Part shown: piece after piece, positions 29,089-39,437 of the stretch
How positions within the stretch are numbered: the stretch's first letter is position 1
Layout of the letters: each line of letters opens with the position of its first letter
Source: Prochlorococcus sp. scB243_498I20
GTDB lineage: Bacteria > Cyanobacteriota > Cyanobacteriia > PCC-6307 > Cyanobiaceae
Reading direction: 5' to 3'
Assembly: GCA_000635015.1 (NCBI GenBank)
Contig: JFMR01000114.1
Location: 74,164-120,238, forward strand
DNA: 46,075 nt
Made by a program: the position numbers and the translations under genes
The notes under the pieces: generated by a model
What the model was told of the DNA's origin: nothing
The model's database searches: none
What the model saw: the letters and a program-made list of their open reading frames with translations, nothing else

Positions 29089-31998
29089 TTAAGCACATTT
29101 TTTTTCTTCGAAAGTTTCGCCCTGATTTACATTGCAAGAACAAATTAAATTGCGATCGCCATATGCATTATTGATCCTAGAAACTGAAGACCAAAACTTT
29201 ATAGACGTTGGAGTTTTATAAGGAAAAGAAGCTTTTTCTTTTGAGTAAGGGTAATGCCAATTATCAGCAATTAACTCTTTCAGAGTATGGGGGGCATTAC
29301 TTATTACATTATTATTCTTTAATGCAACATTTTTTTCTATTTCGCTGATTTCTTCTCCAATCAATAGCATAGCCTCGCAAAATCTATCCAATTCAACCAA
29401 ACTTTCACTTTCAGTAGGCTCTATCATTATCGTCTCTGGAACAGGCCAACTTATAGTTGGGGCGTGAAAACTATAATCTATTAATCGTTTAGCTAAATCA
29501 TTTACACTCAAACCAGTTTTGGATTTTAAATCCCTAAAATCTAAAATACATTCATGCGCTACAAAATTATTTTTTCCTTTATAAAGAATCTTGAATTTAT
29601 GCTTTAAAGAATGCGCAATATAGTTTGCAGATAAAATTGCATGCGCAGTTGCTTTCCTTAAACCACAAAAACCAGCCATTTTTATGTACATCCAACTTAT
29701 TGGAAGAATACTTGCACTCCCATGCTTGGCAGAAGATACGTAATTGGAACTAATAGATAAATTATTATCCATTAAAGAATGAGTAGGAAGAAATGGGCTT
29801 AAAGTTTCCGATGCAGCAACTGGACCTACTCCTGGACCACCACCTCCATGTGGAATGCAAAATGTTTTATGTAAATTCAAATGGCAAACATCAACACCAT
29901 AATTACCTGGCTTGCATAATCCAACTTGAGCGTTCAAGTTTGCTCCATCTAAATAGACAAATCCTCCCACAGAGTGAATTAAATCACATATCTTTCTGAT
30001 TTGTAATTCAAAAACTCCATGAGTAGAGGGGTAAGTCAACATAAGTGCCCCTATTTGGTCATCAAATTTCTTGACCTTCATCGACAAATCTTGAAAATCA
30101 ATATTTCCTTCGTCATCACATTCAACAGTTAACACTTCAAAACCTGCCATAACTGCACTAGCAGGATTTGTTCCATGAGCACTTTTTGGAATTAAACATT
30201 TTTTTCTTAACAGTTCACCTTTTGATTCAAAATAAGAATTTATTGCCAATAAACCTGCAAACTCTCCTTGAGAGCCTGCATTTGGTTGAAAAGAAACTGA
30301 TTTTAAACCAACAATCTCACTTATCCATTTTTCTAAGTCAGATATAATTTTTGAATAGCCTTTAGTTTGATCTTGTGGAGAAAAAGGATGCATGGAAGAT
30401 AAATTAGCCCAGGAGACTGGATTTAACTCTGCTGCAGAATTTAACTTCATAGTACAGCTTCCCAATGGCATCATCCCATCTACCAAAGAAAAATCTTTTT
30501 CTGCAAGTCGGAATATATATCTCATTAATTCAGTCTCACTTCGGTAATTTGTGAATATATCTTGCTGCATCCATGCACTGGATCTCAAAGCTAAACTTTC
30601 AAGATGAAATTCTTTATCAAATTTTAAATGCTCTAAATCTTCTTCTTTTTCTATAAGGTTTGCTATGAAAGTCAAAATATCTTTTATTTCTTTTTCATTA
30701 CTAAGCTCATCTAAAGAGATCCCAAAGCCAGTTGAATTTTCAATAGTTGATCCCAACGGCAAAATTCTTAAGTTATAGCCATTTCTTAAAGCTTCATTAT
30801 GGATCCGTTGGGAGTGCTCAGAATAAACATCAACACTATCAAATCTAATCCCATCAGGAATATCAAAACCTAAAGCAGCTAAACTTAATTCTAAATTTAT
30901 TCTCAACTCAACTAATCTCTTAGCAATTTGCGTTAATCCAGAGGGTCCATGATAAATAGCATAAAAAGAAGAAATTATGGCTAGCAAAGATTGAGCAGTA
31001 CAAATATTACTAGTGGCCTTTTCCCTTCTAATATGTTGCTCTCTTGTTTGCAGTGCTAGTCTTAGAGACTTTTCTCCATTTTTAGATAGAGTTTGCCCAA
31101 CAATTCTTCCGGGTATCAGCCTTTTATATTTTTCGCTACAAGCAAAAAATGCTGCATGGGGACCACCAAAACCCATTGGAACACCAAATCTTTGCATACT
31201 CCCCACAGCTACATCAACACCAAATTCAGAAATTGGTTTAATCAAAACTTGTGCTAGTGGATCAATACATGCCGTAACAATAATTTCTGATCTATGTGCT
31301 TGGGATATTAAGAATGTGGGATCATATAATTCCCCATTTTTACCTGGTAATTGCAACAACATTCCAAAAACATCATCATGATTAGGAAGGTTGCTTTGAG
31401 TAAAGCGTTTTAAAGATATTCCTAAAGGTTTTGCTCTGGTTTGTAGAACATTAAAAGTATGATCAAAAACATTTGACTCCACTAAGTAAACTTTTGAAGA
31501 TTTATTTTTTCTTGCGGAAAAACTCATGGCCATAGCTTCTGCAGCAGCAGTACCCTCATCCAACAAAGATGCATTGGCAACAGGGAATCCTGTTAGTTCA
31601 CAAACAATAGTCTGAAAATTAAATAGAGCTTCTAATCTTCCTTGTGCAATTTCTGCTTGATATGGAGTATAAGAAGTGTACCACCTTGGATTTTCAAGAA
31701 CATGTCTTTGGATTACTTTAGGCATGTGATTGTCATAATAACCAAGGCCTATAAGTGATCTCATTTTGGTATTTTTATTCGCAATCTCTTCTAATTCATT
31801 TAAAGCCTCAATTTCTGAACAACCTTGGGGCAATATTTCTGAAGATTTATCTTTAAGCTGAATATCTTCTGGAATAACTTGATTTATAAATTGATCAATA
31901 TTGTTAAAACCAAGCTTGTTCAGCATAATTCTTTCATCATTATCACCTAACCCAAGATGCCTATCTATAAACAAATCAGACCCGAATTTGGATGTCAT
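29089..31998 (-). CDS. gcvP: Glycine dehydrogenase, P-protein of the glycine cleavage system
   Basis: P-protein decarboxylates glycine with PLP and passes the aminomethyl group to the lipoyl arm of GcvH. The PLP lysine is K711 in NLHKTFCIPHGGGGPG, with the glycine-rich loop after it. MMPLGSCTMKLN and the N-terminal half pattern GLGDNDE...LG are typical. At 969 residues it is the fused single-chain form of bacteria, plastids and mitochondria. It lies 45 bp after gcvH; gcvT is not in the window. It probably works in photorespiration and one-carbon supply. Confidence 0.97.
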   Translation of the reverse strand: MTSKFGSDLFIDRHLGLGDNDERIMLNKLGFNNIDQFINQVIPEDIQLKDKSSEILPQGCSEIEALNELEEIANKNTKMRSLIGLGYYDNHMPKVIQRHVLENPRWYTSYTPYQAEIAQGRLEALFNFQTIVCELTGFPVANASLLDEGTAAAEAMAMSFSARKNKSSKVYLVESNVFDHTFNVLQTRAKPLGISLKRFTQSNLPNHDDVFGMLLQLPGKNGELYDPTFLISQAHRSEIIVTACIDPLAQVLIKPISEFGVDVAVGSMQRFGVPMGFGGPHAAFFACSEKYKRLIPGRIVGQTLSKNGEKSLRLALQTREQHIRREKATSNICTAQSLLAIISSFYAIYHGPSGLTQIAKRLVELRINLELSLAALGFDIPDGIRFDSVDVYSEHSQRIHNEALRNGYNLRILPLGSTIENSTGFGISLDELSNEKEIKDILTFIANLIEKEEDLEHLKFDKEFHLESLALRSSAWMQQDIFTNYRSETELMRYIFRLAEKDFSLVDGMMPLGSCTMKLNSAAELNPVSWANLSSMHPFSPQDQTKGYSKIISDLEKWISEIVGLKSVSFQPNAGSQGEFAGLLAINSYFESKGELLRKKCLIPKSAHGTNPASAVMAGFEVLTVECDDEGNIDFQDLSMKVKKFDDQIGALMLTYPSTHGVFELQIRKICDLIHSVGGFVYLDGANLNAQVGLCKPGNYGVDVCHLNLHKTFCIPHGGGGPGVGPVAASETLSPFLPTHSLMDNNLSISSNYVSSAKHGSASILPISWMYIKMAGFCGLRKATAHAILSANYIAHSLKHKFKILYKGKNNFVAHECILDFRDLKSKTGLSVNDLAKRLIDYSFHAPTISWPVPETIMIEPTESESLVELDRFCEAMLLIGEEISEIEKNVALKNNNVISNAPHTLKELIADNWHYPYSKEKASFPYKTPTSIKFWSSVSRINNAYGDRNLICSCNVNQGETFEEKKCA

Positions 31999-32043
31999 AT
32001 TAAAATATTTTTCTTTAAAATAGCTCTTTTTAAAAAGTTTGCC

Positions 32044-32433
32044 TTATTTTGGTACAACCTTTGATTGATATTCCTCAGAAGTCATCAAATCAGCAATTGA
32101 TGCTTCTGATTCTGGTTTCAAAATCACTAACCAACCGTCTCCAATCGGATCATCCTGTAAAAGCTCAGGGTTCTCAATGACACTTTCATTTATAGATACT
32201 ATTTCCCCTGAAAAAGGCAGATAGACTTCCTCAACGGCCTTAACTGATTCTATTGTTCCAAAAGTCTCGCCTTTCTCTAAAGTTGCACCTTCATCAGCTA
32301 ATTCAACAAAAACAATATCTCCTAACTGATCTATAGCAAATTCACTAACTCCAATTTTTAATAATCCATTTTCTTCCAAGACATATTCATGAGTATCAGC
32401 ATAGTTGAGGTTGTCTGGAAACTTATAAGACAT
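32044..32433 (-). CDS. gcvH: Glycine cleavage system H-protein
   Basis: GcvH is the small lipoylated shuttle of the system. The lipoyl lysine is K65 in ETFGTIESVKAVEE, and the flanking segments YADTHEYV and GDIVFVELADEG are standard. 129 residues, ATG at 32433. It starts 2 bp after the stop of the PLP-enzyme gene and is followed by gcvP, so the three are almost certainly co-transcribed. Confidence 0.97.
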   Translation of the reverse strand: MSYKFPDNLNYADTHEYVLEENGLLKIGVSEFAIDQLGDIVFVELADEGATLEKGETFGTIESVKAVEEVYLPFSGEIVSINESVIENPELLQDDPIGDGWLVILKPESEASIADLMTSEEYQSKVVPK

Positions 32434-32435
32434 GA

Positions 32436-33728
32436 TTAAGTAGATAAAGGAAGTAGAGAATCCTTTGAAATTAATTTTTCCTCTAATAGTTCAGATAATA
32501 ATCGAATTAATGCAATTTTGATGTGAGCTATGTGAGAACCACCTTGAACAAAAATATTGTAAGGATCTCTTAGAGGGGCATCAGCAGAAAATTCACTAGT
32601 ACTCCCTTCAATAAAGGTGCCTCCTGCCATTAATAATTTTGAATCATATCCATCCATTGATGATGGAACAACATTAAGAAAAGAATCTACTGGTGAAGAA
32701 TTTTGAAAAGATTGACAAACTTTTTGTACCAAATCAGGATTATTCAATCTTACTGACTGAATAAGATCAGATCTATAAGTTGCTGGCTCTGGTAAAACCT
32801 TAAATCCCAAATTTTTAAAGACTGCTGCAACCATATCTGCACCTTTTAGTGATTCGTGAACAATTTGTGGTGCTAAAAACAAACCCTGCAAAATTAATCT
32901 TCCTAGTCCAAAATTTATTCCTGCAGAAGAACCAATGCCTGGTGAGGTTAATCTAGAACATGCCATCTCAACCAACTCTGCATCTCCTGCAACGTACCCA
33001 CCAGTAGGAACTATTGTTCCTCCCAAATTTTTAATCAATGATCCAGCAATTATATTTGCCCCTTTAGAAATTGGTTCACTATCTTCAACAAGCTCCCCAT
33101 AACAGTTATCAACAAAACATATACAGTTAGGATCAAGAGAATGAATAAGACTACAAATTTTCTCTATCTGATGATTCGTAAGAGACTTTCTCCAACTATA
33201 TCCACAACTTTTTTGTATGAATACTAATTTACATGAATTTTCTCTAAAAAAATGAACAATTTTTTCTTCAAAAGAATCAAAATTCTCGCAGATATTTACT
33301 TGCTTGTATTCAATGTCAAAATCTTTAAGTGATCCTTTTCCTCCTCCCCTTATTCCTATGACTTCTTCTAACGTGTCATATGGCTGTCCTGTAAGAGATA
33401 ACATTACATCTCCAGGTCGAAGAATTCCAAATAAGACAGAACTTATTGCATGAGTTCCACTTACAAATTGCATCCTCACAGCAGCCTTTTCAGCAAGAAA
33501 AAATCTTGCAAAAACCGCATCAATTTTTTCTCTAGATATATCATCATGTCCACTACCAGAAGATTGATTGAAATGACTAGTAGAAACTTTTTCTTCCTTA
33601 AAAATTGTCAAAATATTTTCTAATTTCTGGAAAACCTGATTGGACCTTTCTTGGAAAACTTTACTTAAACTCTCTTCGACAGATAGAACAGTGTTTTCAG
33701 CCAGTTTTAAGTTATTGTCAAGAGTCAT
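32436..33728 (-). CDS. PLP-dependent Cys/Met-metabolism-type enzyme (YnbB/'aluminium resistance' family)
   Basis: A fold-type I PLP enzyme of 430 residues. The segments QFVSGTHAISSVLFG, RPGDVMLSLTGQPYDTLEEVIG, FVDNCYGE with the PLP-nitrogen aspartate D207, and SLIKNLGGTIVPTGGYVAG with the Schiff-base lysine K233 match the family often annotated as methionine gamma-lyase-related or aluminium resistance protein. The substrate is not established; carbon-sulfur lyase activity on a sulfur amino acid is a family-based guess. Start ATG at 33728. It sits between an HTH protein gene (18-bp gap) and gcvH (2-bp gap), implying a link to amino acid breakdown. Confidence 0.8.
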   Translation of the reverse strand: MTLDNNLKLAENTVLSVEESLSKVFQERSNQVFQKLENILTIFKEEKVSTSHFNQSSGSGHDDISREKIDAVFARFFLAEKAAVRMQFVSGTHAISSVLFGILRPGDVMLSLTGQPYDTLEEVIGIRGGGKGSLKDFDIEYKQVNICENFDSFEEKIVHFFRENSCKLVFIQKSCGYSWRKSLTNHQIEKICSLIHSLDPNCICFVDNCYGELVEDSEPISKGANIIAGSLIKNLGGTIVPTGGYVAGDAELVEMACSRLTSPGIGSSAGINFGLGRLILQGLFLAPQIVHESLKGADMVAAVFKNLGFKVLPEPATYRSDLIQSVRLNNPDLVQKVCQSFQNSSPVDSFLNVVPSSMDGYDSKLLMAGGTFIEGSTSEFSADAPLRDPYNIFVQGGSHIAHIKIALIRLLSELLEEKLISKDSLLPLST

Positions 33729-33746
33729 TTATTATGAAAATTCATG

Positions 33747-34445
33747 TTATTTTTCAGAAGCTAAATTTCTTAATTCTGCGAGGAAAGCATTAGGTCCCCT
33801 GCCCTGAAAATAAGAAAGTTTTTTTGAAGCCTCATATAAATCAAGAAGTTCTCCATCTAATTCTTCTGCCGTATAATCTCTAATTCCGGCAATTACCTCA
33901 GCAAAACGTTCTCTACGGGCAGATTTATTGACAGCATAGGCTTCCATTACCTGCATTTTACATGATCTCCAAGCCTTATTCTGACAAAAATGCACTGAAA
34001 GAGCATCACTTAAAGCAGAAGCTTCTTCATCTTCTATGTACCAGTCAAAAGATGAAGGTAGAGGTTTTAATCCTGAAAATATCTCGAATAACTCCCCTGC
34101 CGACAATGGATTACCAGAATCATTTTTTAGGGGTAATGCAGACTCTTCCAAAGATTTCCATAACTCTGGGTAATCACTTTCTAAACGATCCCTGATTTTT
34201 TCAATGCCTTGATCAAGAATCGTATTTACTTGAGCTAAAGCAAGAAAAACTTCAGGACCTGGCGAAGATAACTTCCCATTCCTAAGATTAGAAATTTGCG
34301 AATTATGAACTTTACCTAAATCAAGAACTTCTGAAAGTAACGGCAATACTCTGTGAGACCAACCATTTCTCTCATGCCAGAGGTGTATCAAATGAGCCAT
34401 AGCCCTTCGACCTCTAGATAATTTATCGCGATATCCGAGACTCAC
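33747..34445 (-). CDS. XRE-like helix-turn-helix protein of unknown function
   Basis: A 232-residue protein starting with GTG at 34445. Residues about 30-74 look like a Cro/CI-type helix-turn-helix: a first helix LPLLSEVLDLG, then the recognition-helix-like NSQISNLRNGKLSSPGPEVF and a third helix LALAQVN. The rest is helical and acidic with no recognised domain; GRGPNAFLAELRNLA closes it. It is the first gene of the group that continues with the PLP enzyme, gcvH and gcvP, so a regulatory role on that group is possible but not shown. Confidence 0.7.
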   Translation of the reverse strand: MSLGYRDKLSRGRRAMAHLIHLWHERNGWSHRVLPLLSEVLDLGKVHNSQISNLRNGKLSSPGPEVFLALAQVNTILDQGIEKIRDRLESDYPELWKSLEESALPLKNDSGNPLSAGELFEIFSGLKPLPSSFDWYIEDEEASALSDALSVHFCQNKAWRSCKMQVMEAYAVNKSARRERFAEVIAGIRDYTAEELDGELLDLYEASKKLSYFQGRGPNAFLAELRNLASEK

Positions 34446-34520
34446 AGATAATTAAACTTATCAATAGTATAGTATGATAATATTACATATCGGTAATTTT
34501 GAAAATAGTATTTCAATATC
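34446..34520. promoter_or_regulatory. Divergent promoter region between the HTH gene and the desaturase
   Basis: A 75-bp gap separates two divergent genes. TATACT on the minus strand (34466-34471) and TATGAT on the plus strand (34473-34478) are candidate -10 boxes facing opposite ways and almost touching. Leaders of about 15 and 35 nt would result. The match quality is moderate. Confidence 0.3.
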
Positions 34521-35459
34521 ATGAACTCAGTAATTTTCCAAGAAACAGCAAAATTAAAAAAACCTGTTCCAGCTGAAAAAGTTATAGAACTCTCAGAAAA
34601 ATTACTGGAACCTTCCAGTCATTCAAAAAGATATCCTCCAAGACTACATAAAACGTGGGGAACAATAGTTTTTATGGTTGCAATTCATATTCTTTCCCTT
34701 GTAGCCTTACAACCAAAATTTTGGAGTCTCCCTGCAGTCACTTCATTATTATTTTTTTACTGGGTAACTGCTTGTTTAGGTGTCACCCTTGGATATCACA
34801 GATTGTTATCACACAGATCGTTCATTGTCCCAAGATGGTTAGAAAGATTTTTTGCTACCTGTGGAGCCATAAGTTGCCAGCATGGACCAATAGATTGGGT
34901 AGGTTTACATAGGCATCACCACTCTTTTTCAGATACTGAAGTAGATCATCACAATAGTAAAAGGGGGTTTTGGTGGAGTCATATGGGTTGGATGTTCAAA
35001 GACGTAGAAGCACTAAAAGCTGTTCCAAAACTAAGTGCAGATTTAATCAAGGATCCATACTATAGATTTCTAAATAAATATTTTTTATTCTTGCAAATAC
35101 CTATTGGACTTTCCTTGTACGCAATTGGTCAAAAATTAGGAGTTGGAGGATGGGCTCTAGTCCTTTGGGGAATTCCATTGAGGCTTGTGGTTGTTTATCA
35201 CATAACTTGGCTAGTAAACTCCGCGACCCATTGTTGGGGTAAAGCACCATTTGAAAGTGGTGATTCATCTAAAAACAATGCATGGGTTGCTGCATTAACA
35301 TTTGGAGAAGGTTGGCATAATAATCATCATGCATTTCCCAATTCGGCAAAACAAGGATTATTTAGAGGTCAGATAGATTTAACATGGGAACATATTAAGA
35401 TTCTTGCGAAATTTGGTCTTGCAAAAAAAGTAAAGTTACCCTCTAGGTCTTATTATTAA
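34521..35459 (+). CDS. desC: Acyl-lipid/acyl-CoA-type delta-9 fatty acid desaturase
   Basis: A membrane di-iron desaturase that introduces a double bond into fatty acyl chains of membrane lipids. The three histidine boxes are H93-RLLS-H98, H130-R-H-H-H134 and H266-NN-H-H270. Four hydrophobic segments (about 47-62, 72-90, 186-205, 208-230) arrange the boxes on the cytoplasmic side. 312 residues, ATG at 34521. The HRLLSHR and WHNNHHAFP forms are those of the DesC/stearoyl-type delta-9 branch. Exact regiospecificity cannot be read from sequence. rplI follows after 20 bp. Confidence 0.9.
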   Translation: MNSVIFQETAKLKKPVPAEKVIELSEKLLEPSSHSKRYPPRLHKTWGTIVFMVAIHILSLVALQPKFWSLPAVTSLLFFYWVTACLGVTLGYHRLLSHRSFIVPRWLERFFATCGAISCQHGPIDWVGLHRHHHSFSDTEVDHHNSKRGFWWSHMGWMFKDVEALKAVPKLSADLIKDPYYRFLNKYFLFLQIPIGLSLYAIGQKLGVGGWALVLWGIPLRLVVVYHITWLVNSATHCWGKAPFESGDSSKNNAWVAALTFGEGWHNNHHAFPNSAKQGLFRGQIDLTWEHIKILAKFGLAKKVKLPSRSYY

Positions 35460-35479
35460 TTATATTGTTTAATATTTTC

Positions 35480-35935
35480 ATGGCTAAAAGAGTACAAGTC
35501 GCATTAACTGAATCAATAGCATCACTAGGTAAAGAGGGAGATCTAGTTGAAGTAGCACCTGGATACGCAAGAAATTTTCTATTACCTTATGGCAAGGCAA
35601 TGAATGTAACACCAGCAGTCCTTAAACAAATTGAAAGGAAGAAAGAAAAAGAAAAAATCGCTGCTGATAAATTAAAGCAAGAAGCTTTAGATTTCCAAAC
35701 TGCATTATCTACAATAGGTAGGTTCAATATCAAAAAACAGGTTGGAGAAGATGGAGTCCTTTTTGGAACGGTTACCAATGGGGATGTTGCAGAAGCAATA
35801 GAAGCGGCAACTAAAAAAGAAATTGATAGAAGAAACATTACTGTTCCTGATATTCATAATTTAGGTTCCTTTACTGCAAAAATAAAATTACATCCAGACG
35901 TAAATGCAGAAGTAAATATTGAAGTAACAAGTTAA
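35480..35935 (+). CDS. rplI: 50S ribosomal protein L9
   Basis: L9 binds 23S rRNA near the L1 stalk with two globular domains joined by a long helix. [36 protein letters not shown] is split across the N-domain; the connecting helix is the Lys/Glu-rich [20 protein letters not shown] chose the ATG at 35480, giving MAKRVQV as in the family (151 residues), over an ATG 15 bp earlier. It is followed by dnaB, a common bacterial order. Confidence 0.96.
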   Translation: MAKRVQVALTESIASLGKEGDLVEVAPGYARNFLLPYGKAMNVTPAVLKQIERKKEKEKIAADKLKQEALDFQTALSTIGRFNIKKQVGEDGVLFGTVTNGDVAEAIEAATKKEIDRRNITVPDIHNLGSFTAKIKLHPDVNAEVNIEVTS

Positions 35936-35993
35936 TCAATTTGTTGCATTATTTTGAAAAGTAGCCAGAGTATATATCTAAGCAATTAAAGAT

Positions 35994-37376
35994 ATGGTTT
36001 CCGTACCTTTTCCAAATAATGGGAAAAATAAAAATTTTAAAAAGGACTTTAATAGTGAAAATGCTGGATTAGTTCCTCCTCAAAATGTTCAAGCAGAGGA
36101 AGCAGTTCTTGGAGGAATACTTCTTGATCCAGATGCGATCGGAAGAATTGCAGACTTAATTAAACCTGAAGCTTTTTATATAAATGCCCATCAAGAGATT
36201 TATAAAACAGCATTAATGTTGCATACCCAGGGTAAACCAACTGATTTAACATCCATGAGTGCTTGGTTAGCAGATAATGGATCACTAGAAAAAATTGGAG
36301 GAAACAGCAAACTAGTAGAACTAGTTGAAAATGTTTCCTCTACAGCTTCCATAGAACAAGTTGCGAATTTAATTAACGACAAATTCCTGAGAAGGCAACT
36401 TATCAGATCTGGCAATGAAGTGGTTCAACTAGGTTTTGATCAAACTCAAGATACTAATGAAGTTCTAGATAAAGCAGAGCAAAAAATATTTGAAATAAGT
36501 CAAGAAAAACCTTCAAAAGGTCTGACTCAAGCAGCAGAAATCCTTACAAGTACTTTCAATGAAATAGAGTCAAGATCATTAGGTACTTCAGTAGCTGGAA
36601 TCCCTGTAAATTTTTACGATCTTGATGCGATGACTCAAGGTTTTCAAAGAAGTGATTTAATAATTGTTGCTGGAAGACCTTCAATGGGGAAAACTTCAAT
36701 AGTTCTTAATCTGGCTAAAAATGTTGCACAATCTCAAGATTTACCTGTGTGTGTATTTAGCCTTGAAATGAGTAAGGAACAGTTGACATATAGATTACTT
36801 TCCATGGAAGTTGGAATCGAGAGTGGCAGGCTTAGAACAGGAAGATTACAGCAAGATGAATGGCCATTACTAGGAGAAGGTATCAATTCATTAGGTCAAT
36901 TACCAATATTTATAGATGACAAGCCTAACTTAAGTGTTTTAGAGATGAGATCTCTGTGCAGAAGATTAATAGCTGAACAAAAAAAAGAACTTGGATTAAT
37001 TGTGATTGATTACCTCCAGTTGATGGAGGGATCAACCCCTGATAATAGAGTGCAAGAACTTTCACGAATAACAAGAGGTCTTAAAAGCATGGCCAGAGAA
37101 TTAAAAGTACCAGTTGTAGCGTTATCTCAGCTTAGTAGAGGGGTAGAGTCTAGAACAAACAAAAGACCAATGTTAAGCGATCTAAGAGAATCAGGATCTA
37201 TTGAACAAGACGCAGATTTAGTATTAATGATTTACAGAGATGAATACTATAATCCAGAGACTGAAGATAGAGGAATTACAGAAATCATTGTCACTAAACA
37301 TAGAAATGGACCCGTAGGAACTGTTAAATTATTATTTGAACCTCAATTTACGAGATTTAGGAATTTAGCTAATTAA
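35994..37376 (+). CDS. dnaB: Replicative DNA helicase DnaB
   Basis: DnaB is the hexameric 5'-3' helicase at the replication fork. The N-terminal primase-interacting domain covers about 28-135 (PPQNVQAEEAVLGGIL). The RecA-like domain has Walker A GRPSMGKT at 227-234, VFSLEMS, the Walker B segment LIVIDYLQLM and SQLSRGVE. 460 residues; unlike in some other cyanobacteria, no intein interrupts it. Start ATG at 35994, 58 bp after rplI; mnmG follows at 12 bp. Confidence 0.97.
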   Translation: MVSVPFPNNGKNKNFKKDFNSENAGLVPPQNVQAEEAVLGGILLDPDAIGRIADLIKPEAFYINAHQEIYKTALMLHTQGKPTDLTSMSAWLADNGSLEKIGGNSKLVELVENVSSTASIEQVANLINDKFLRRQLIRSGNEVVQLGFDQTQDTNEVLDKAEQKIFEISQEKPSKGLTQAAEILTSTFNEIESRSLGTSVAGIPVNFYDLDAMTQGFQRSDLIIVAGRPSMGKTSIVLNLAKNVAQSQDLPVCVFSLEMSKEQLTYRLLSMEVGIESGRLRTGRLQQDEWPLLGEGINSLGQLPIFIDDKPNLSVLEMRSLCRRLIAEQKKELGLIVIDYLQLMEGSTPDNRVQELSRITRGLKSMARELKVPVVALSQLSRGVESRTNKRPMLSDLRESGSIEQDADLVLMIYRDEYYNPETEDRGITEIIVTKHRNGPVGTVKLLFEPQFTRFRNLAN

Positions 37377-37388
37377 ATCAATCCTAAA

Positions 37389-39356
37389 ATGCCAGATCAT
37401 CACTCCACAAATGAATCTTTTGACATCATCGTTATTGGAGGAGGACATGCAGGATGCGAAGCAGCTATAACAACAGCAAAATTAGGATTTTCTACAGCCT
37501 TATTTACAATCAATTTAGATAGGATTGCCTGGCAACCTTGCAACCCTGCAGTAGGCGGGCCGGCAAAAAGTCAGTTAGTACATGAAGTTGATGCATTAGG
37601 TGGAATTATTGGCAAATTAGCTGATGAGACAGCTATACAAAAAAGAATATTAAATGCAAGTAGAGGCCCAGCTGTATGGGCATTAAGAGCTCAAACAGAT
37701 AAAAGAGAATACTCAAAAAAGATGATTGAAATACTACAAAATACAGATAATTTATCTTTAAAAGAAGCAATGATTACTGAACTGGATATTGCAAAAACTG
37801 AAGAAATTGGATTGAACTCAAAAAAAATCGTAAAAAAAAGAATAAAGGGTGTAAAGACTTTCTTTGGTAGTTATTATTCAGCAAGATCAGTTATCATCAC
37901 AGCTGGGACTTTCTTAGAAGGAAGAATATGGATAGGAAATAAATCAATGTCAGCTGGTAGATCGGGCGAACAAGCAGCAAAAGGTCTTACTCAAAATTTA
38001 CATGAAATTGGTATCAAAACAGAACGTTTAAAAACAGGAACTCCAGCGAGAGTTGATAAAAGAAGTATCATTTTTGATGAATTAGATATTCAACCAAGTA
38101 CTGCAGCAGATAAATATTTTTCGTTTGATCCAGATATCAAAAATAATATGCCCCAAGTTAGTTGTCATATCACAAGAACAACTACCAAAACACATCAACT
38201 AATTCGAGACAATTTACATTTAACTCCCATTTACGGCGGTTTTATTGATAGTAAGGGGCCAAGATATTGTCCATCAATTGAAGATAAAATCGTTAAATTT
38301 GCTGATAAAGAATCACATCAAATTTTCTTAGAACCAGAAGGAATTAATACTCCTGAAATATATGTTCAAGGATTCTCTACAGGTTTACCTGAAAATATTC
38401 AATTAGAACTTCTAAGGACCTTACCTGGATTAAATAAATGTAAAATGTTGCGACCAGCTTATGCTGTCGAGTATGACTATATACCTGCAACACAACTCCA
38501 GACATCACTCGAAACGAAAGAAATTGAATATTTATTTAGCGCTGGACAAATTAATGGAACTACTGGTTATGAAGAAGCAGCAGCACAAGGATTAGTAGCC
38601 GGAGTCAATGCGACAAGAAAACTTAATAAAAAAGATCCAATAATCTTCACTAGAGAAAGCAGCTATATAGGAACAATGATCAATGATTTAATTACCAAAG
38701 ATCTCAAAGAACCATATAGAGTTCTTACTAGTAGGAGCGAATACAGGTTAACCCTTAGAGGAGATAATGCAGATAGGCGATTAACCCCATTAGGTTATGA
38801 AATAGGGCTAATTGATCAGAAAAGATGGTCGGTCTATCAAGAAAAAATGAAACTCCTTGAAGAAGAGAAATTAAGATTAAAAAACACTCGTTTAAAAAAC
38901 ACGGATGAAATAGCAAAAAAACTAGAATTAGCCACGGGATCAAAAATCAAAGGCTCAACAACTTTGAAAGAACTCTTAAAAAGACCAAACTTTCATTATT
39001 CAGATTTAATTAAATATAATTTGACTGAAAAAAATATAGCTTCTTCAATACAAGAAGGTGTTGAAATAGATATTAAATACGAGGGTTATCTTAAAAGACA
39101 AAAAAACAACATTGAACAAATAAATCGTCAAAGCTGTAAATCTCTGCCTCAAGAAATAAATTACGAGAAGATAGATACATTATCTTTAGAAGCTAGAGAA
39201 AATTTGAATAAGATAAAGCCAAAAAATTTTGGTGATGCTTCAAAAATTCCTGGGGTTAGCAAAGCTGATTTAACTGCTTTACTTGTTTGGCTAAAAATAA
39301 GAGAGATAAAAAAAGATAAGGCAAATATTTTTGCTGAAAAAAAGTTATCATCTTAA
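37389..39356 (+). CDS. mnmG: tRNA uridine-5-carboxymethylaminomethyl modification enzyme MnmG (GidA)
   Basis: MnmG works with MnmE to modify U34 of several tRNAs, using FAD and methylene-tetrahydrofolate. The FAD motif [10 protein letters not shown] starts at residue 17. The signature [46 protein letters not shown] and [17 protein letters not shown] are all present, followed by the C-terminal helical domain. 655 residues, slightly longer than E. coli. Start ATG at 37389. The chorismate lyase reading frame opens right after its stop. Confidence 0.97.
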   Translation: MPDHHSTNESFDIIVIGGGHAGCEAAITTAKLGFSTALFTINLDRIAWQPCNPAVGGPAKSQLVHEVDALGGIIGKLADETAIQKRILNASRGPAVWALRAQTDKREYSKKMIEILQNTDNLSLKEAMITELDIAKTEEIGLNSKKIVKKRIKGVKTFFGSYYSARSVIITAGTFLEGRIWIGNKSMSAGRSGEQAAKGLTQNLHEIGIKTERLKTGTPARVDKRSIIFDELDIQPSTAADKYFSFDPDIKNNMPQVSCHITRTTTKTHQLIRDNLHLTPIYGGFIDSKGPRYCPSIEDKIVKFADKESHQIFLEPEGINTPEIYVQGFSTGLPENIQLELLRTLPGLNKCKMLRPAYAVEYDYIPATQLQTSLETKEIEYLFSAGQINGTTGYEEAAAQGLVAGVNATRKLNKKDPIIFTRESSYIGTMINDLITKDLKEPYRVLTSRSEYRLTLRGDNADRRLTPLGYEIGLIDQKRWSVYQEKMKLLEEEKLRLKNTRLKNTDEIAKKLELATGSKIKGSTTLKELLKRPNFHYSDLIKYNLTEKNIASSIQEGVEIDIKYEGYLKRQKNNIEQINRQSCKSLPQEINYEKIDTLSLEARENLNKIKPKNFGDASKIPGVSKADLTALLVWLKIREIKKDKANIFAEKKLSS

Positions 39357-39437
39357 GAGCACTCGGTCAGAGCTCTGAATAATAAACTTTTTAACTCTCC
39401 AAAAATTTTATGGGAAGAAAATGCCTCTAATTTTTTA

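Noticed and set aside
31013..31381. 122-codon plus-strand ORF opposite gcvP
   Set aside because: It lies wholly within a well-conserved part of gcvP on the other strand, and its product shows no recognisable motif.
31999..32043. Glycine riboswitch before gcvP or gcvH
   Set aside because: The gaps (45 and 2 bp) are too short for a glycine aptamer, and no such structure is seen before the HTH gene.
35994..37376. Intein in dnaB (and in dnaX at 19491-21248)
   Set aside because: Inteins are known in these genes in some other cyanobacteria, but both proteins have normal length and uninterrupted Walker A regions here.
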